Of a stretch of 64,000 bases of DNA, positions 25,201-33,136 are shown piece by piece; within the stretch, counting starts at the first letter, position 1, and each line of letters begins with the position of its first letter. The stretch covers positions 207,716-271,715 of the forward strand of contig CAIQVJ010000112.1 in assembly GCA_903875225.1 (NCBI GenBank), written 5' to 3'. A program made the translations under genes and the position numbers. The stretch is from an uncultured Pseudomonadota bacterium. Lineage in GTDB: Bacteria; Myxococcota_A; UBA796; SXON01. The notes beneath the pieces are model-generated. The model was not told the origin of the DNA, searched no databases, and saw only the letters and a list, made by a program, of their open reading frames with translations.

Positions 25201-27886
25201 TGCGCTCACAGCCCTCGGTTGGCTCGGCGTGGAGCTGCCGCTGAAGCCCAACATGGCTCAGATCGGGCTCGAGGTCCTGCGCACCCGGTTTGCGCTCTAC
25301 GGGCGGACCCCAGAGCGCCTTCGCGCGCTCCCCGAGGCGACCGACCCGGCGGCCCTGGCGATCTACGGCCTGCTCGTGGTGGCGGCCCCTGCGGCCTACT
25401 TCGCCTCCCCCCACCTGCTCGGCATGCTGATCTGCCGGCTCGTTCGCGAGACGCTCACGCGAGGCGTGCACGCCCGCTCCGCCGTGGGGTTCATGGGCTA
25501 CGCCATGATGCGCGCCGCGTTCTTCGACGACCTCGGCGGCGCCGAGATGTTCGGGCAGTTCGCCCATGAGCTCCTGCACCGCTTCGAGGCCTGCCGGGAG
25601 CGGTTGGCGGTCGAGGTCACCTGGCTCTCGTTCATCCATTCCCGCACCAGCCCGTACGGCTCGCTCGTCGGACTCTTCGAGAACACCCGGCGCGCCAGCC
25701 TGGCGGCCGGGGATGCCGAGCGGTGCGGCCAGTGTTCGCTCGGCATCGTGGCCTGGTCGCTCCACGCAGGGCGACCCCTCTGGGAGGTCAGCGAGCATGT
25801 CCAGCGCGAGAGCGAGGTGTGCAGAAAGGTCGGCCAGCTTCGTCCGCTGCGGTCGGTGCTCGTCATCGGGCAGATGGTGGCCAACCTTCGGGGAACCTCG
25901 GCCGCGCCCTGGTGCATCGACGGCGATCTGGTGGCCCGGGAGGCGTTCATCGAGTCCGGGGAGCGGGTGCAGGATCTCTCGAGCCTCGCTTCCCTCCATG
26001 TGCGCGAAGGCGTGCTCGCGCTCTGGTTCGGGAAGGTGGAGGAGGCGGCCCACGCGCTGGCCTGTGCGAGCCCCTATCTGGGCAGTCTCGCCGGCCTGCC
26101 GGACCTCGAGGTCTACTACTGGTACGACGCGCTCGTGCACCTTGCCCAGGCCCGCCAGGGCGGGGCGCTGTCTCGGCGTCGGGTCATGAAGGCCGTGGCC
26201 CGGCTCCGCCTGCGCACCTCGGAGTGTGCGGCCAACTTCGAGCACAGGCTCCGGCTCCTCGAGGCCGAGCTCGCCTCTCACGAGCGCCGCGACCTCGACG
26301 CGGTGGCCGCCTACGACGACGCCATCCGGCTCGCGCAGGGCGTCGGGCAGCTCTCGGAGCACGCCTTCGCCCTGGAGCTGGCCGCGCGACACTTCGCGCG
26401 CCGCGGGCAGAATCGCAGCGCGGCCGCCTACCTCGTCGAGGCGCGGGCCGTATGGTTCGCCTGGGGAGCGCTCGCCCGGGGGCCCTCCGTGGATGAGTTC
26501 GCCACCGAGCTGCGCGGGTATGGGCCGCGGCTGCTGTCCACGGTTGCGACACCGTGCCCCGAGGTACCCAGCGCGGCCCCCGAAGACAGGGCACCCGTGG
26601 ATTCCGCGGAGGATGCGCTGGATCTGGAGAGCATGGTCAAGACCGCTCGGGTCATCTCGAGGGCCCTGGCCCCCGACGAGCTGCTTCGCCAACTCGTCGC
26701 GATTGTCGTGGAAAATGCTGGAGCGGACGGGTGCCTGCTCGCTCGTGAGCAGGACGGCAGGCTGGTCCCGTCGGCGCGGGCGACCGGGGGGGGGGTCACC
26801 GTAGAGCAGGAGGGCTGTCCCCCTCCGCTGGGCGGACTTGCGTGCGCCCTCCCGATGATGAACGTCGTCCTCCGCACCGGCGAGACGGTGATCATCGACG
26901 ACTGCGCACGGGACCAGAGGTTCTTTCGAGGAACGAAGGCACATCCGGGGCCGGGTGGGGTCCGGACTCCGCGCTCGGCGGTCGCGATGCCGCTGATGAA
27001 CGCGTCCCGCCTCATCGGCGTTCTCTACCTGGAGAACACCCTGGTGACGGGGGCCTTCAACGCCGCCCGGATGGAGGTGGTCTCCATGCTGGCCTCCCAG
27101 GCCGCCTTCGCCATCGAGAACGTGCAGTTGTACGGCAAGCTGCGCGAGTCCGTGGGCGCGTTGGCGGTCGCCAAGGATGCGATCGCGGTGCGGGAGGGTG
27201 CTCTGGGCGTCGTCGCACACGATCTGCGCAGCCCGTTGGCCGGCATCCGCCTCTTCGCGAACACGATCCTCCAGCAGGTCCCGCCACAGGGCCGCGACCA
27301 GAAGCACCCCATGCACATGCTCCTGAGCACCGTGCACCGGATGGATCGGCTGGTGCAGGATCTGCTCGAGTCTGCGCGCCCCGAGGGCAGCCCGATCCGC
27401 ACCCAACGCGCCCCGGTGCCGGTCCTCTGCGTGCTCTCGGAGGCCGCCGAGTCCGCGCGCCCGCTCGCCGGGAGGGCAGGGCTCGAGGTCGTCGTGGAAG
27501 TCGCCGGGCAGCCCCCGGAAGTCCTCGCCGACCGCGCCCGGCTGCTCCAGGTGTTCGACAACCTGGTCGGAAACGCGATCAAGTTCTCCACCCGCGGGGG
27601 GCGCATCACGTTGCGCGCCGTCGCGGGTCCCGGGGAGGTCGTCTTCTCGGTGTGCGACCGGGGGAGCGGCATCCGGCCGGAGCACCTTCCGCACGTGTTC
27701 GACCGGTTCTGGCAGGGCTGCCCCTCGGACAAGCGGGGCACCGGTCTCGGACTGGCGATCGTGAAGGGGATCCTGGAAGCGCAGGAGGGCCGGATCTGGG
27801 TGGAGAGCGAGCTGGGCGTCGGGTCGGCGTTCCATTTCGCGATCCCGACGGTCCTCGGCCCGAGCGCCACCGTCCATCCGGCCTGA
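22289..27886 (+). CDS. Hybrid Ser/Thr kinase - ATPase - GAF - histidine kinase
   Basis: 1865 aa sensor resembling the large STK/AAA/two-component hybrids of cyanobacteria and myxobacteria. After about 130 variable residues comes a protein kinase domain (about 135-400): VVLKLA, HRDLTPWNV at 259-267 (catalytic Asp 261, but Thr replaces the usual Lys), IDFDLAS in place of DFG, and GTPGYFSPEQTGRM. Next is an AAA/NTPase module with Walker A GDAGVGKT at 458-465 and LVLFLDDLQWADQ, then a long helical repeat region (about 770-1430). A GAF domain (about 1445-1620), HisKA with H1644 in VVAHDLRSPL, and HATPase_c with DNLVGNAIKFS and GTGLGLAIV end it. No receiver or membrane segment, so it is a cytosolic sensor, probably for the regulator upstream. 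Confidence 0.92.
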   Translation: MSRDNAFAEAGDSPLRSGPRGAGAPAALTVRFGQDPHPAPRGGEGRPLPGADVLGVAIFGDCSEHAGVQLPLFPTMASMLRRAGLDVGSHVAVMREASPPAQPRAARRSRHPAVCPPAPRPRGAAAPARRPRGGSLPDIPGFRVLESLHASRRTQVVRAVRLEDERPVVLKLAAPGCADAARARLEREYGILQDLQVEGVVGALALHETAVGSVLELDDCGRFTLGAYAGSAMGVEAFLDLAQRLVAAVSNLHQAGVLHRDLTPWNVAYDPATGHLRLIDFDLASHIVGESRLVATRLEGTPGYFSPEQTGRMSVPIDHRSDLYSLGAILYTLLAGRPPFTTVGILEAVHATVARAPAGQLSLRPDLPPSLDALVMRLLSKMPEDRYQSAAGVLEDLLRVGEHLRAGSAATFVLGPDRRSSRFVLPERLYGRSGALQFLHEGLEQAYRGEPVALAVLGDAGVGKTVVVQELDRRLADAGGWLVSARFDQLRRSQPFAAMAGAIRELIRRVLAGGVDEVGLWRVRLHEALGENAGVVCDLVPDAGLVLGATTAPPALPLAEARHRQHRVIEAFFGAFHSPERPLVLFLDDLQWADQASLALVERLLRARHGAPPMLVLAWRTEDAAPAHLLQALLQRFPVEALPRITLRGLDEEAVSQMIVDATGCAPHDAADLARLVHRKTAGNPYFVRSFLETVHSRGLLRQESGGRWVWGLEEIDDAMLCSSGVDLLTCRLRALPGETQRVLSIAACIGQRFDVCTLAAVGGLSADGVAGALEPAVEGGLLDAEAPGVNAGGLGSASVSFRFAHERVREAAYEAMPIAERRRAHAEAGRFLLAGALGEPGEDLFTIVQQLNSGPEYLTDGEERIAVAQLNLRAAGRALAATDCEARLDYLESGIRLLPADAWEAHYALAFALYRDAADSALLCPGKTSAGGLLDAAMPHVATVLDRVDLQEIRVRDHLARNENPQALRCALTALGWLGVELPLKPNMAQIGLEVLRTRFALYGRTPERLRALPEATDPAALAIYGLLVVAAPAAYFASPHLLGMLICRLVRETLTRGVHARSAVGFMGYAMMRAAFFDDLGGAEMFGQFAHELLHRFEACRERLAVEVTWLSFIHSRTSPYGSLVGLFENTRRASLAAGDAERCGQCSLGIVAWSLHAGRPLWEVSEHVQRESEVCRKVGQLRPLRSVLVIGQMVANLRGTSAAPWCIDGDLVAREAFIESGERVQDLSSLASLHVREGVLALWFGKVEEAAHALACASPYLGSLAGLPDLEVYYWYDALVHLAQARQGGALSRRRVMKAVARLRLRTSECAANFEHRLRLLEAELASHERRDLDAVAAYDDAIRLAQGVGQLSEHAFALELAARHFARRGQNRSAAAYLVEARAVWFAWGALARGPSVDEFATELRGYGPRLLSTVATPCPEVPSAAPEDRAPVDSAEDALDLESMVKTARVISRALAPDELLRQLVAIVVENAGADGCLLAREQDGRLVPSARATGGGVTVEQEGCPPPLGGLACALPMMNVVLRTGETVIIDDCARDQRFFRGTKAHPGPGGVRTPRSAVAMPLMNASRLIGVLYLENTLVTGAFNAARMEVVSMLASQAAFAIENVQLYGKLRESVGALAVAKDAIAVREGALGVVAHDLRSPLAGIRLFANTILQQVPPQGRDQKHPMHMLLSTVHRMDRLVQDLLESARPEGSPIRTQRAPVPVLCVLSEAAESARPLAGRAGLEVVVEVAGQPPEVLADRARLLQVFDNLVGNAIKFSTRGGRITLRAVAGPGEVVFSVCDRGSGIRPEHLPHVFDRFWQGCPSDKRGTGLGLAIVKGILEAQEGRIWVESELGVGSAFHFAIPTVLGPSATVHPA

Positions 27887-27901
27887 ACCGATCGTCGCTC
27901 G

Positions 27902-28327
27902 TCAGGCGTCGGGCTCCGGCTCCTCGTCCAGGGGTCCCAGGACCAGCTCGTCCTCTGCGGCGTGCAGGGCCTGCAGGCCCTCGTCGATGGCCTCCATCGT
28001 GGCAGTCGCGTCTACGGAGCCTCCGTTCCCGAGCGCGTCGAGGGCCTCTCGCAGTGTGCTCCAAACGGCGTGCTCTGCAAAGCCGACGCGCCCGGGGCTC
28101 GGGGCCAGGTCGAGCAACCCCCCGGGCGCCTCGTCGTCGCAGAGGTGGGCCCTGAGAATCTGGTCGAGCAGGCTCAGCCGGGGGCAACCCCCGCCGCCGT
28201 ACGGGCACCCGGGGCAGGGCAGCGTGACATGCTCGTGGGCGCCGCACTCGAGCGCCCGACCCAGCTGCTCGCGCTCGTAGGCGTGCTCCTCCGCCAACCG
28301 GCGGGCGAGGGAAGGGGGGACAGGCAC
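27902..28327 (-). CDS. Putative hemerythrin-like cysteine/histidine-rich protein
   Basis: 141 aa, mostly helical. The sequence LARRLAEEHAYEREQLGRAL, RAHLCDDEAPGG and the C-terminal LQALHAAEDELVLGPL resemble the H-x3-E and HxxxEE spacing of hemerythrin-like iron-binding bundles. A CPGCPYGGGGC motif in the middle could bind zinc. The recognition is by eye and weak. It starts three bases after the stop of the SnoaL-like gene, so it is the second gene of the leftward operon with a sigma-54 promoter at 28840-28855. It ends 15 bases from the hybrid kinase stop (convergent). Confidence 0.55.
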   Translation of the reverse strand: MPVPPSLARRLAEEHAYEREQLGRALECGAHEHVTLPCPGCPYGGGGCPRLSLLDQILRAHLCDDEAPGGLLDLAPSPGRVGFAEHAVWSTLREALDALGNGGSVDATATMEAIDEGLQALHAAEDELVLGPLDEEPEPDA

Positions 28328-28330
28328 GGG

Positions 28331-28780
28331 CTACCAGACGCCCGTCTGGACGGCGGGCTTCGCTCGGGGGACCTCGATGTGCGGCAGTCGCTCCACCTGC
28401 TGCACGGCGGCGATGTAGTCCATCTGCACCCAGGTCTCCAGCAGCCGGCCATCCCGCACCCGGTCCACCTGGATGCCGGTCAGGTGGAGCTTGCGTCCTG
28501 TCGCGGGACGCCCGATGAAGGTGCCTGTGTGCGTCGCGATGGCGACCAGCCTGGTGGCGACCAGCTCGCCATCGGAGGTCTGTGCCTCGATGACGCAGCG
28601 ACTGTCGGAGAATGCCTCGTAGTAGTCCTCCAGGACGCGGCGCAGATCCCCGAGGTTCGTCGTCAGCGCGAGCGAGTCGTGGAAGACGTAGTTCTCGGCG
28701 CAGTACAAGCAGAGCTTCGAGAGGTCTCGATTGTTGTACACGTCGTCGATCACGGTGCGAACCAGGGTCCTGTTGTCCAT
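28331..28780 (-). CDS. SnoaL-like polyketide cyclase-type protein
   Basis: 149 aa, cystatin-like alpha+beta barrel of the SnoaL / ester-cyclase group. Marks are the opening MDNRTLVRTVIDDVYNNRDL, the core YVFHDSLALTTNLGDLRRVL, RLVAIATHTGTFIGRPATG, and GRLLETWVQMDYIAAVQQV. These barrels range from cyclases and hydrolases to ligand-binding proteins, and no catalytic set is clear. ATG 28780 gives the family-like start; an in-frame ATG at 28798 adds six residues. First gene of a two-gene operon with an exact sigma-54 promoter about 60 bases upstream, back-to-back with the rightward sigma-54 promoter at 28921. Confidence 0.82.
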   Translation of the reverse strand: MDNRTLVRTVIDDVYNNRDLSKLCLYCAENYVFHDSLALTTNLGDLRRVLEDYYEAFSDSRCVIEAQTSDGELVATRLVAIATHTGTFIGRPATGRKLHLTGIQVDRVRDGRLLETWVQMDYIAAVQQVERLPHIEVPRAKPAVQTGVW

Positions 28781-28839
28781 GCTTGGTCGATGCTCCATTT
28801 GTTCCGCCGCGCGGGATGTGCGGCATCGTAGCGGAGAAA

Positions 28840-28855
28840 CGCAAGTCTCGTGCCA
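28840..28855 (-). promoter_or_regulatory. Sigma-54 promoter of the SnoaL-like operon
   Basis: On the minus strand the site reads TGGCACGAGACTTGCG: TGGCAC, five bases, TTGC, with GG-N10-GC spacing. The predicted start is near 28829, leaving a leader of about 49 bases to the ATG at 28780. Only 67 bases separate its GG from the GG of the divergent site at 28921. Confidence 0.87.
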
Positions 28856-28920
28856 GAGGAGAGGGGGCGTGGAGTCGCCCGATCCCTGGGCAGAGCCGCC
28901 CAAACGCGCCCCGGTGGCGG

Positions 28921-28936
28921 TGGCACGAGCCTTGCT
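28921..28936 (+). promoter_or_regulatory. Sigma-54 promoter of the rightward envelope operon
   Basis: TGGCACGAGCCTTGCT is a full match to TGGCACG-N4-TTGCW. GG is at 28922-28923 and GC at 28934-28935. Predicted transcription start is near 28947. A small palindrome (AAACCCGGGTTT, 28973-28984) lies in the leader before the gene at 29001. Confidence 0.9.
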
Positions 28937-29000
28937 GCCCTGGGCCTGGTCCAGTGTCCGTGCACAATCCCAAACCCGGGTTTCCGGGATGGAGAACCCG

Positions 29001-29354
29001 ATGAAGACCGACTCCGAAATCAGCGCTGCGCTCGCAGCATCCAGTGTCCGCGTGCTTGATCTGGCCCAGAGCGTGGAGCTCGCCAGGACCAGGGAAGAGT
29101 TGGCCCTCTCCTTGATCGACCTTCGAGGCGCCTTGCAGGAGCAATTTCTCTGGGAGGCGGGCGCCGGCCTGACTGAACAACCGGGCCCGGGGGTGACCTG
29201 GCACACCGAGATCCTCACGGCGTTGAGCACGGAGATCGCCGAACTTCGGGCGGAGATCGACGGTGTGTGGCGCGAGCGGCGCACCACGCGCGACGCGATG
29301 CTCCGTGCCGTCCGCCGTCACCAGGAGGTGATTGGCCGCTCGACGCACGGATGA
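29001..29354 (+). CDS. Small helical protein heading the sigma-54 operon
   Basis: 117 aa. ATG 29001 is preceded by GGAG at six bases; an in-frame ATG at 28989 lacks one. The protein is predicted almost fully helical: REELALSLIDLRGALQEQFLWEAGAGL, then WHTEILTALSTEIAELRAEIDGVW. The pattern resembles hemerythrin-like four-helix bundles in which the ligand His/Glu residues are mostly lost. No signal peptide. Its stop overlaps the start of the next gene (ATGA). Function unknown; the likeness is visual and tentative. Confidence 0.65.
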   Translation: MKTDSEISAALAASSVRVLDLAQSVELARTREELALSLIDLRGALQEQFLWEAGAGLTEQPGPGVTWHTEILTALSTEIAELRAEIDGVWRERRTTRDAMLRAVRRHQEVIGRSTHG

Positions 29355-31261
29355 CTCCGGTATTGGCCGGAGGTCGGTGGCGCACACGCGGTGGGGCTCT
29401 CCGCCCAACACTGGCCTGGCCTGGGGAGCCGTGGCTCCTGGTTGGCCTCGTCCTGCTCGGGGCGTGCCGTCAGAGTGCCGGGGCCGTCGTTGTGGAGGAG
29501 CCTGCGGCTTCGGATGGACCCGGCCCGCTCACCCACGCCTCGGACCCGGCGGTGGAGTTCAGCCTGGTCGCGGCGCCGGAGCACGAGGCCTCGCTCGTGC
29601 CGGCCATCCCCCCGGACCAGGCAGAGGTGTATGCGGCGCACCGCAGCAAGTCGGTGATCGAGGATCAGCCTTATCGGAAGACGACGAGCCGGGCGTTCGT
29701 GCTCGACGATGGGCGCTCGGGCACGGCCTCCCTCTCGGATCTGGCTCCCGGGACCGGCGTGTGGTTCCTGCTCTCGCTGGCGTGGTCGACGGGAGAGGTC
29801 CAGGTGTGGCACCTGGAGAACCCCTCGGGGCTGCGCCAGGGATTGCGACTCGACGACCGTTTTCCCGCGGGGCTCGTCCTGCGACGCGCGGGGGAGGACC
29901 ACGCGTGCGACCTCTGGGCCTCGGGTGCGCTCGACGAGGCTGCGGCGAGCGGCAGGGCCTACGGTCCGCTCTGCCACGGCATGCTCGCGGTGCGCAATCC
30001 GACGAGCGGCCATCGCACCACGCTCGAGTGGACCGCGGACCTGCTCCGCGACCACGTGTACGGCGGCGAGCGCATCGCGAACACGGTGAAGCAGACGCTT
30101 TTCCTCGATGCAGAGCGGGTGGCTGCAGAGCTTGGCGGCCTGGCGCCGACCCGGCCCGATGGGGGGCCCGTGCCGGCCGACGTGGTGGAGGCGGCACGCG
30201 GCCACCTCATGAACGCGGCCAACCTCGCACTGCCAGTGGACGGCGGGGTCGAGGGACAGCTGGTGGTGGGCGCCTGGTACCCGGTGCGGGGCGTGCACGG
30301 CGTGTGGGCGGGCGTGATGGAGCCGGGGTCTGTCGGGCGGGGCGTGCTGGACCGCATGGGCGGCGGGGTGGCGCCGCTGGACCCCCTCGAGTCCACCGCC
30401 ATGGTGTACACGGCGGCCTTCGACCTCGGCGAATTCGATCTCGGGTACGAGGTGGGCACGGATCATCCGAGGGTGGGCTGGTCGGACCGCGTGCTCCCCG
30501 ATGTGCGCGACGCCGCCCTCCCCGGCCCGGACGGCTTCGACACGGTCGCGCCGCTCGCGCGGACGGGGATCCTCGACCCTGCCTACCTGCCGCGTGAGGT
30601 CGCGGTGTTCGTCGGCGGCTTCAAGAGGGACCACGGGGCGTTCGCGCGGGGGGAGCTCGCCCGGCAGAACGAAGGAACGCACTACGGGTTCGTGGAGTAC
30701 GGCGTGGAGCTCTCGCGACTCCAGCCGGGGCTCGCCACCCTCGTGGTCTGGTCGGACGAATCGGTCGAGCTGCGCACATGGACCGAGGCGGACAACGCCC
30801 GCCTCTGGCAGGTCCGGCATGCCCGACAGAACGGCGTGCCGGTCCTGGAGACGGACCCGGCCTCGGGGCTCGGTCGCCCCGGGGCCTGGGTTCGGGACTG
30901 GGCTCGCGGGAACTGGTCCGGTTCGGTGTCCGGGGAGCAGCGCACCGTGCGCGGCGGTGTGTGCATCCAGGACTCTCCCGCGGGGCGGTACCTGCTCTAC
31001 AGCTACTTCTCGAGCGCCACACCTTCGGCGATGGCTGGGGTTTTCTCGGCCTACGGCTGCTCCTACGCGATGCTGCTGGACATGAACGCGTTGGAGCACA
31101 CCTACCTCGCCGTCCACCAGGTCGAGGCCGGCGAGTACACCGTGCACCAGCTCGTGGCCGGCATGGAGGTCCTCGACCAGGAGAAGCACGGCGACCTCTA
31201 CGCCCGCTTCGTCGGGTATGCGGACAACCGGGACTTCTTCTACGTGATGCGTCGCCCATGA
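29351..31261 (+). CDS. Large lipoprotein of unknown function
   Basis: 636 aa. The signal region ends in LLVGLVLLGAC, a lipobox at about residue 39, so export and acylation are likely. The rest is a beta-rich soluble protein without recognised domains. Segments such as NPTSGHRTTLEWTADLL and VEYGVELSRLQPGLATLVVW look like beta-sandwich parts. The ATG overlaps the previous stop (ATGA) and its own TGA overlaps the ATG of the next gene, so it is the second of four coupled genes under the sigma-54 promoter at 28921. Confidence 0.72.
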   Translation: MTPVLAGGRWRTRGGALRPTLAWPGEPWLLVGLVLLGACRQSAGAVVVEEPAASDGPGPLTHASDPAVEFSLVAAPEHEASLVPAIPPDQAEVYAAHRSKSVIEDQPYRKTTSRAFVLDDGRSGTASLSDLAPGTGVWFLLSLAWSTGEVQVWHLENPSGLRQGLRLDDRFPAGLVLRRAGEDHACDLWASGALDEAAASGRAYGPLCHGMLAVRNPTSGHRTTLEWTADLLRDHVYGGERIANTVKQTLFLDAERVAAELGGLAPTRPDGGPVPADVVEAARGHLMNAANLALPVDGGVEGQLVVGAWYPVRGVHGVWAGVMEPGSVGRGVLDRMGGGVAPLDPLESTAMVYTAAFDLGEFDLGYEVGTDHPRVGWSDRVLPDVRDAALPGPDGFDTVAPLARTGILDPAYLPREVAVFVGGFKRDHGAFARGELARQNEGTHYGFVEYGVELSRLQPGLATLVVWSDESVELRTWTEADNARLWQVRHARQNGVPVLETDPASGLGRPGAWVRDWARGNWSGSVSGEQRTVRGGVCIQDSPAGRYLLYSYFSSATPSAMAGVFSAYGCSYAMLLDMNALEHTYLAVHQVEAGEYTVHQLVAGMEVLDQEKHGDLYARFVGYADNRDFFYVMRRP

Positions 31262-32286
31262 AGCTGCCGACCCGACCAGCCGGGCGCGCTACCTGGCCCC
31301 GGCGCGTGGTGCGCGGGGCGCTGCTCTGCGGGATCGCCTGGGCGGCCATCTCGGCGGCGCCAGTTTCCCTCACCCCGGCGAGCGCCACGCTCGTTGCACG
31401 GATCGCGGCCGTCCATCACTTGAGCGACCCCCAGGTCGCCCGCCTCACCGCGATCCTCGCGGCCTCGCCCCAGATCGGCACCGGGAACCCCCTGATCACG
31501 CGCCACCCGATGACTCCGGACGAGTGCCGGGCCCGGGAGGCTGCCGCGGGGATGGGTGCCGATCCCGTCGCAGAGCGCATCTGCGGGCACCCCTACATGC
31601 GACCCCTGTACGATCCGGCGACGCAGACGCCGGAGCAGTCCCCCGCCTGCATCGACGAATTCGAGTTCCCGGACATCCCGTGCGACTACCCGGTGGTCTG
31701 GACGCGCGCCTCTGAGGCCGCGGGCATCTGCGAGGCGATGGGCAAGCGCCTGTGCGATGCGCACGAGTGGGAGGGGGCATGTGAGGGGGTGCTCGAGCCC
31801 CCGGACTACCGGTTCGATCTCGCAGCAGGGGTTTCGGACCTCACGGGCGTGGAGCGGATGCGTGCCGTCCACAACGCGTCCACACCGCACCTGTGGAGCT
31901 ACGGACCGGCCTACCGCGAGCGCGTCTGCGCCACCGGCAGCACCAAGAGCGCCGGCTGCAACGGGGGGAGCTGGGCGGAGTGCGGCTCGAACACGTACCC
32001 GGCGGGCTCGTTCCCGGATTGCCGTAGCCCGCTCGGCGTGTACGACCTGAACGGCAACGCCGCAGAGCACATGAACCTCCCGCTCTCGGAGCGCGAGATG
32101 GCCAGTCGGGGCTCGACCGGGTTGGGTGTCACCGAGATGAAGGGGAGCTGGTTTATTTTTGACACCTACCGGGCGCATGAGGATTGGTGCCGCTGGCGCG
32201 CACCTTATTGGCACGGAACCCGGGTGGAGGATCCGGACAGTCATCGGAACTACCACCTTGGGTTCCGGTGCTGCGTGGAGCGGTGA
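31258..32286 (+). CDS. Exported formylglycine-generating-enzyme (SUMF1)-like protein
   Basis: 342 aa with an N-terminal signal or anchor (VVRGALLCGIAWAAISAAPV). The C-terminal two-thirds is an FGE-sulfatase fold: CIDEFEFPDIPCDYPVVWTR, the SEAAGICEAMGKRLCDAHEWE block (family: AxxYCxWxGKRLPTEAEWE), YDLNGNAAEH, GSWFIFDTYRAH and YHLGFRCC. True FGE converts a sulfatase Cys to formylglycine with copper-binding Cys residues; most relatives are non-catalytic or act on other targets. No sulfatase is encoded nearby. Translationally coupled to the previous gene. Confidence 0.82.
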   Translation: MKLPTRPAGRATWPRRVVRGALLCGIAWAAISAAPVSLTPASATLVARIAAVHHLSDPQVARLTAILAASPQIGTGNPLITRHPMTPDECRAREAAAGMGADPVAERICGHPYMRPLYDPATQTPEQSPACIDEFEFPDIPCDYPVVWTRASEAAGICEAMGKRLCDAHEWEGACEGVLEPPDYRFDLAAGVSDLTGVERMRAVHNASTPHLWSYGPAYRERVCATGSTKSAGCNGGSWAECGSNTYPAGSFPDCRSPLGVYDLNGNAAEHMNLPLSEREMASRGSTGLGVTEMKGSWFIFDTYRAHEDWCRWRAPYWHGTRVEDPDSHRNYHLGFRCCVER

Positions 32287-32299
32287 TACCTCCCGGTGC

Positions 32300-33127
32300 A
32301 TGACCCTGCTGCTGACTTCCTGGGCGATCTCGGTGGCTGTGGCCGCGACGCCCCTCGACCTGCCCACCCTCCCCGCGCGGGCAGACGATGCACCGACCGG
32401 CACGGCGTTCGCGGCGCAGGTGGCGGGCCTCCCGGATCATGAACGGTACGTCGCCACGCGCGACCAGATCCTCGCGGGGGACGTGCCTGCGTTCCTGCGG
32501 GAGCTCGTTCCGGTCACGTTGAGCGGACGTGGCGCGGCCACGGTCACCGTGTTCGTCACGCCCGACTACCTGGCGGTGGGGTCCGACGACGACTTCCTGA
32601 CCGTGCCCCTCGACTTCGTGGACGCCGCGGCCGTTGCGCGTGCGCTGGGGTTCGCGCTCCCGACGCGGCGGATCGTGGACGCCGTCTACGCGGCCGCACC
32701 GCTGCACCTGGAGCCGATGCCGCTGCCCGCGGGCCCGGAGATGCGTTCAGTGCCGTACATCCTCGAGCATCGCGCCCTCATCGAGGCAGAGCGCGGGGAG
32801 GGCCCGCGCGCCGAGCTCGTCGCGGGCACCAAGAAGGACCTGGTGCTCACGCCGCAACTCTCGGCGATGCCCGACCGCGAGGCGATCTACGGCTGGCATC
32901 GCTCCGATGGGCGGCCGATCCAGCCGTTGAGCCTCGTGCACGGACTGCACTACGCTGACTACAGCCACGGCATCCGGCTCGTCGCTGACGTCGTGCTGGT
33001 GAACGGTGAGCCGCGCAGCTACTTCGACGTGCTGGCAGACCCGATCCTCGGTCCCTTGCTGAGCGACGAGGGCCCCTTTCCCGGGGCTGAGGCGCTCATG
33101 GACGCCGCCGAGCGCGCCGGCGGGTAG
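32300..33127 (+). CDS. Secreted protein of unknown function ending the sigma-54 operon
   Basis: 275 aa. MTLLLTSWAISVAVAATPLD is a cleavable signal peptide without lipobox cysteine. The mature protein has a conserved-looking centre (TVFVTPDYLAVGSDDDFLTV, then DAAAVARALGFALPTRRIVD) and a motif-like LVHGLHYADYSHGIRLV rich in His/Tyr/Asp that could be a catalytic or metal site. I do not recognise the family. It starts 13 bases after the FGE-like stop and ends nine bases from the convergent nucleotidyltransferase gene. Confidence 0.7.
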   Translation: MTLLLTSWAISVAVAATPLDLPTLPARADDAPTGTAFAAQVAGLPDHERYVATRDQILAGDVPAFLRELVPVTLSGRGAATVTVFVTPDYLAVGSDDDFLTVPLDFVDAAAVARALGFALPTRRIVDAVYAAAPLHLEPMPLPAGPEMRSVPYILEHRALIEAERGEGPRAELVAGTKKDLVLTPQLSAMPDREAIYGWHRSDGRPIQPLSLVHGLHYADYSHGIRLVADVVLVNGEPRSYFDVLADPILGPLLSDEGPFPGAEALMDAAERAGG

Positions 33128-33136
33128 GGCCGCCCG

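Noticed and set aside
23159..27877. Very long open frame (over 1500 codons) on the minus strand opposite the hybrid kinase
   Set aside because: It is the mirror frame of a high-G+C gene: Arg/Pro/Gly/His-rich translation without domains, while the plus strand shows complete kinase, AAA, GAF and histidine kinase motifs.
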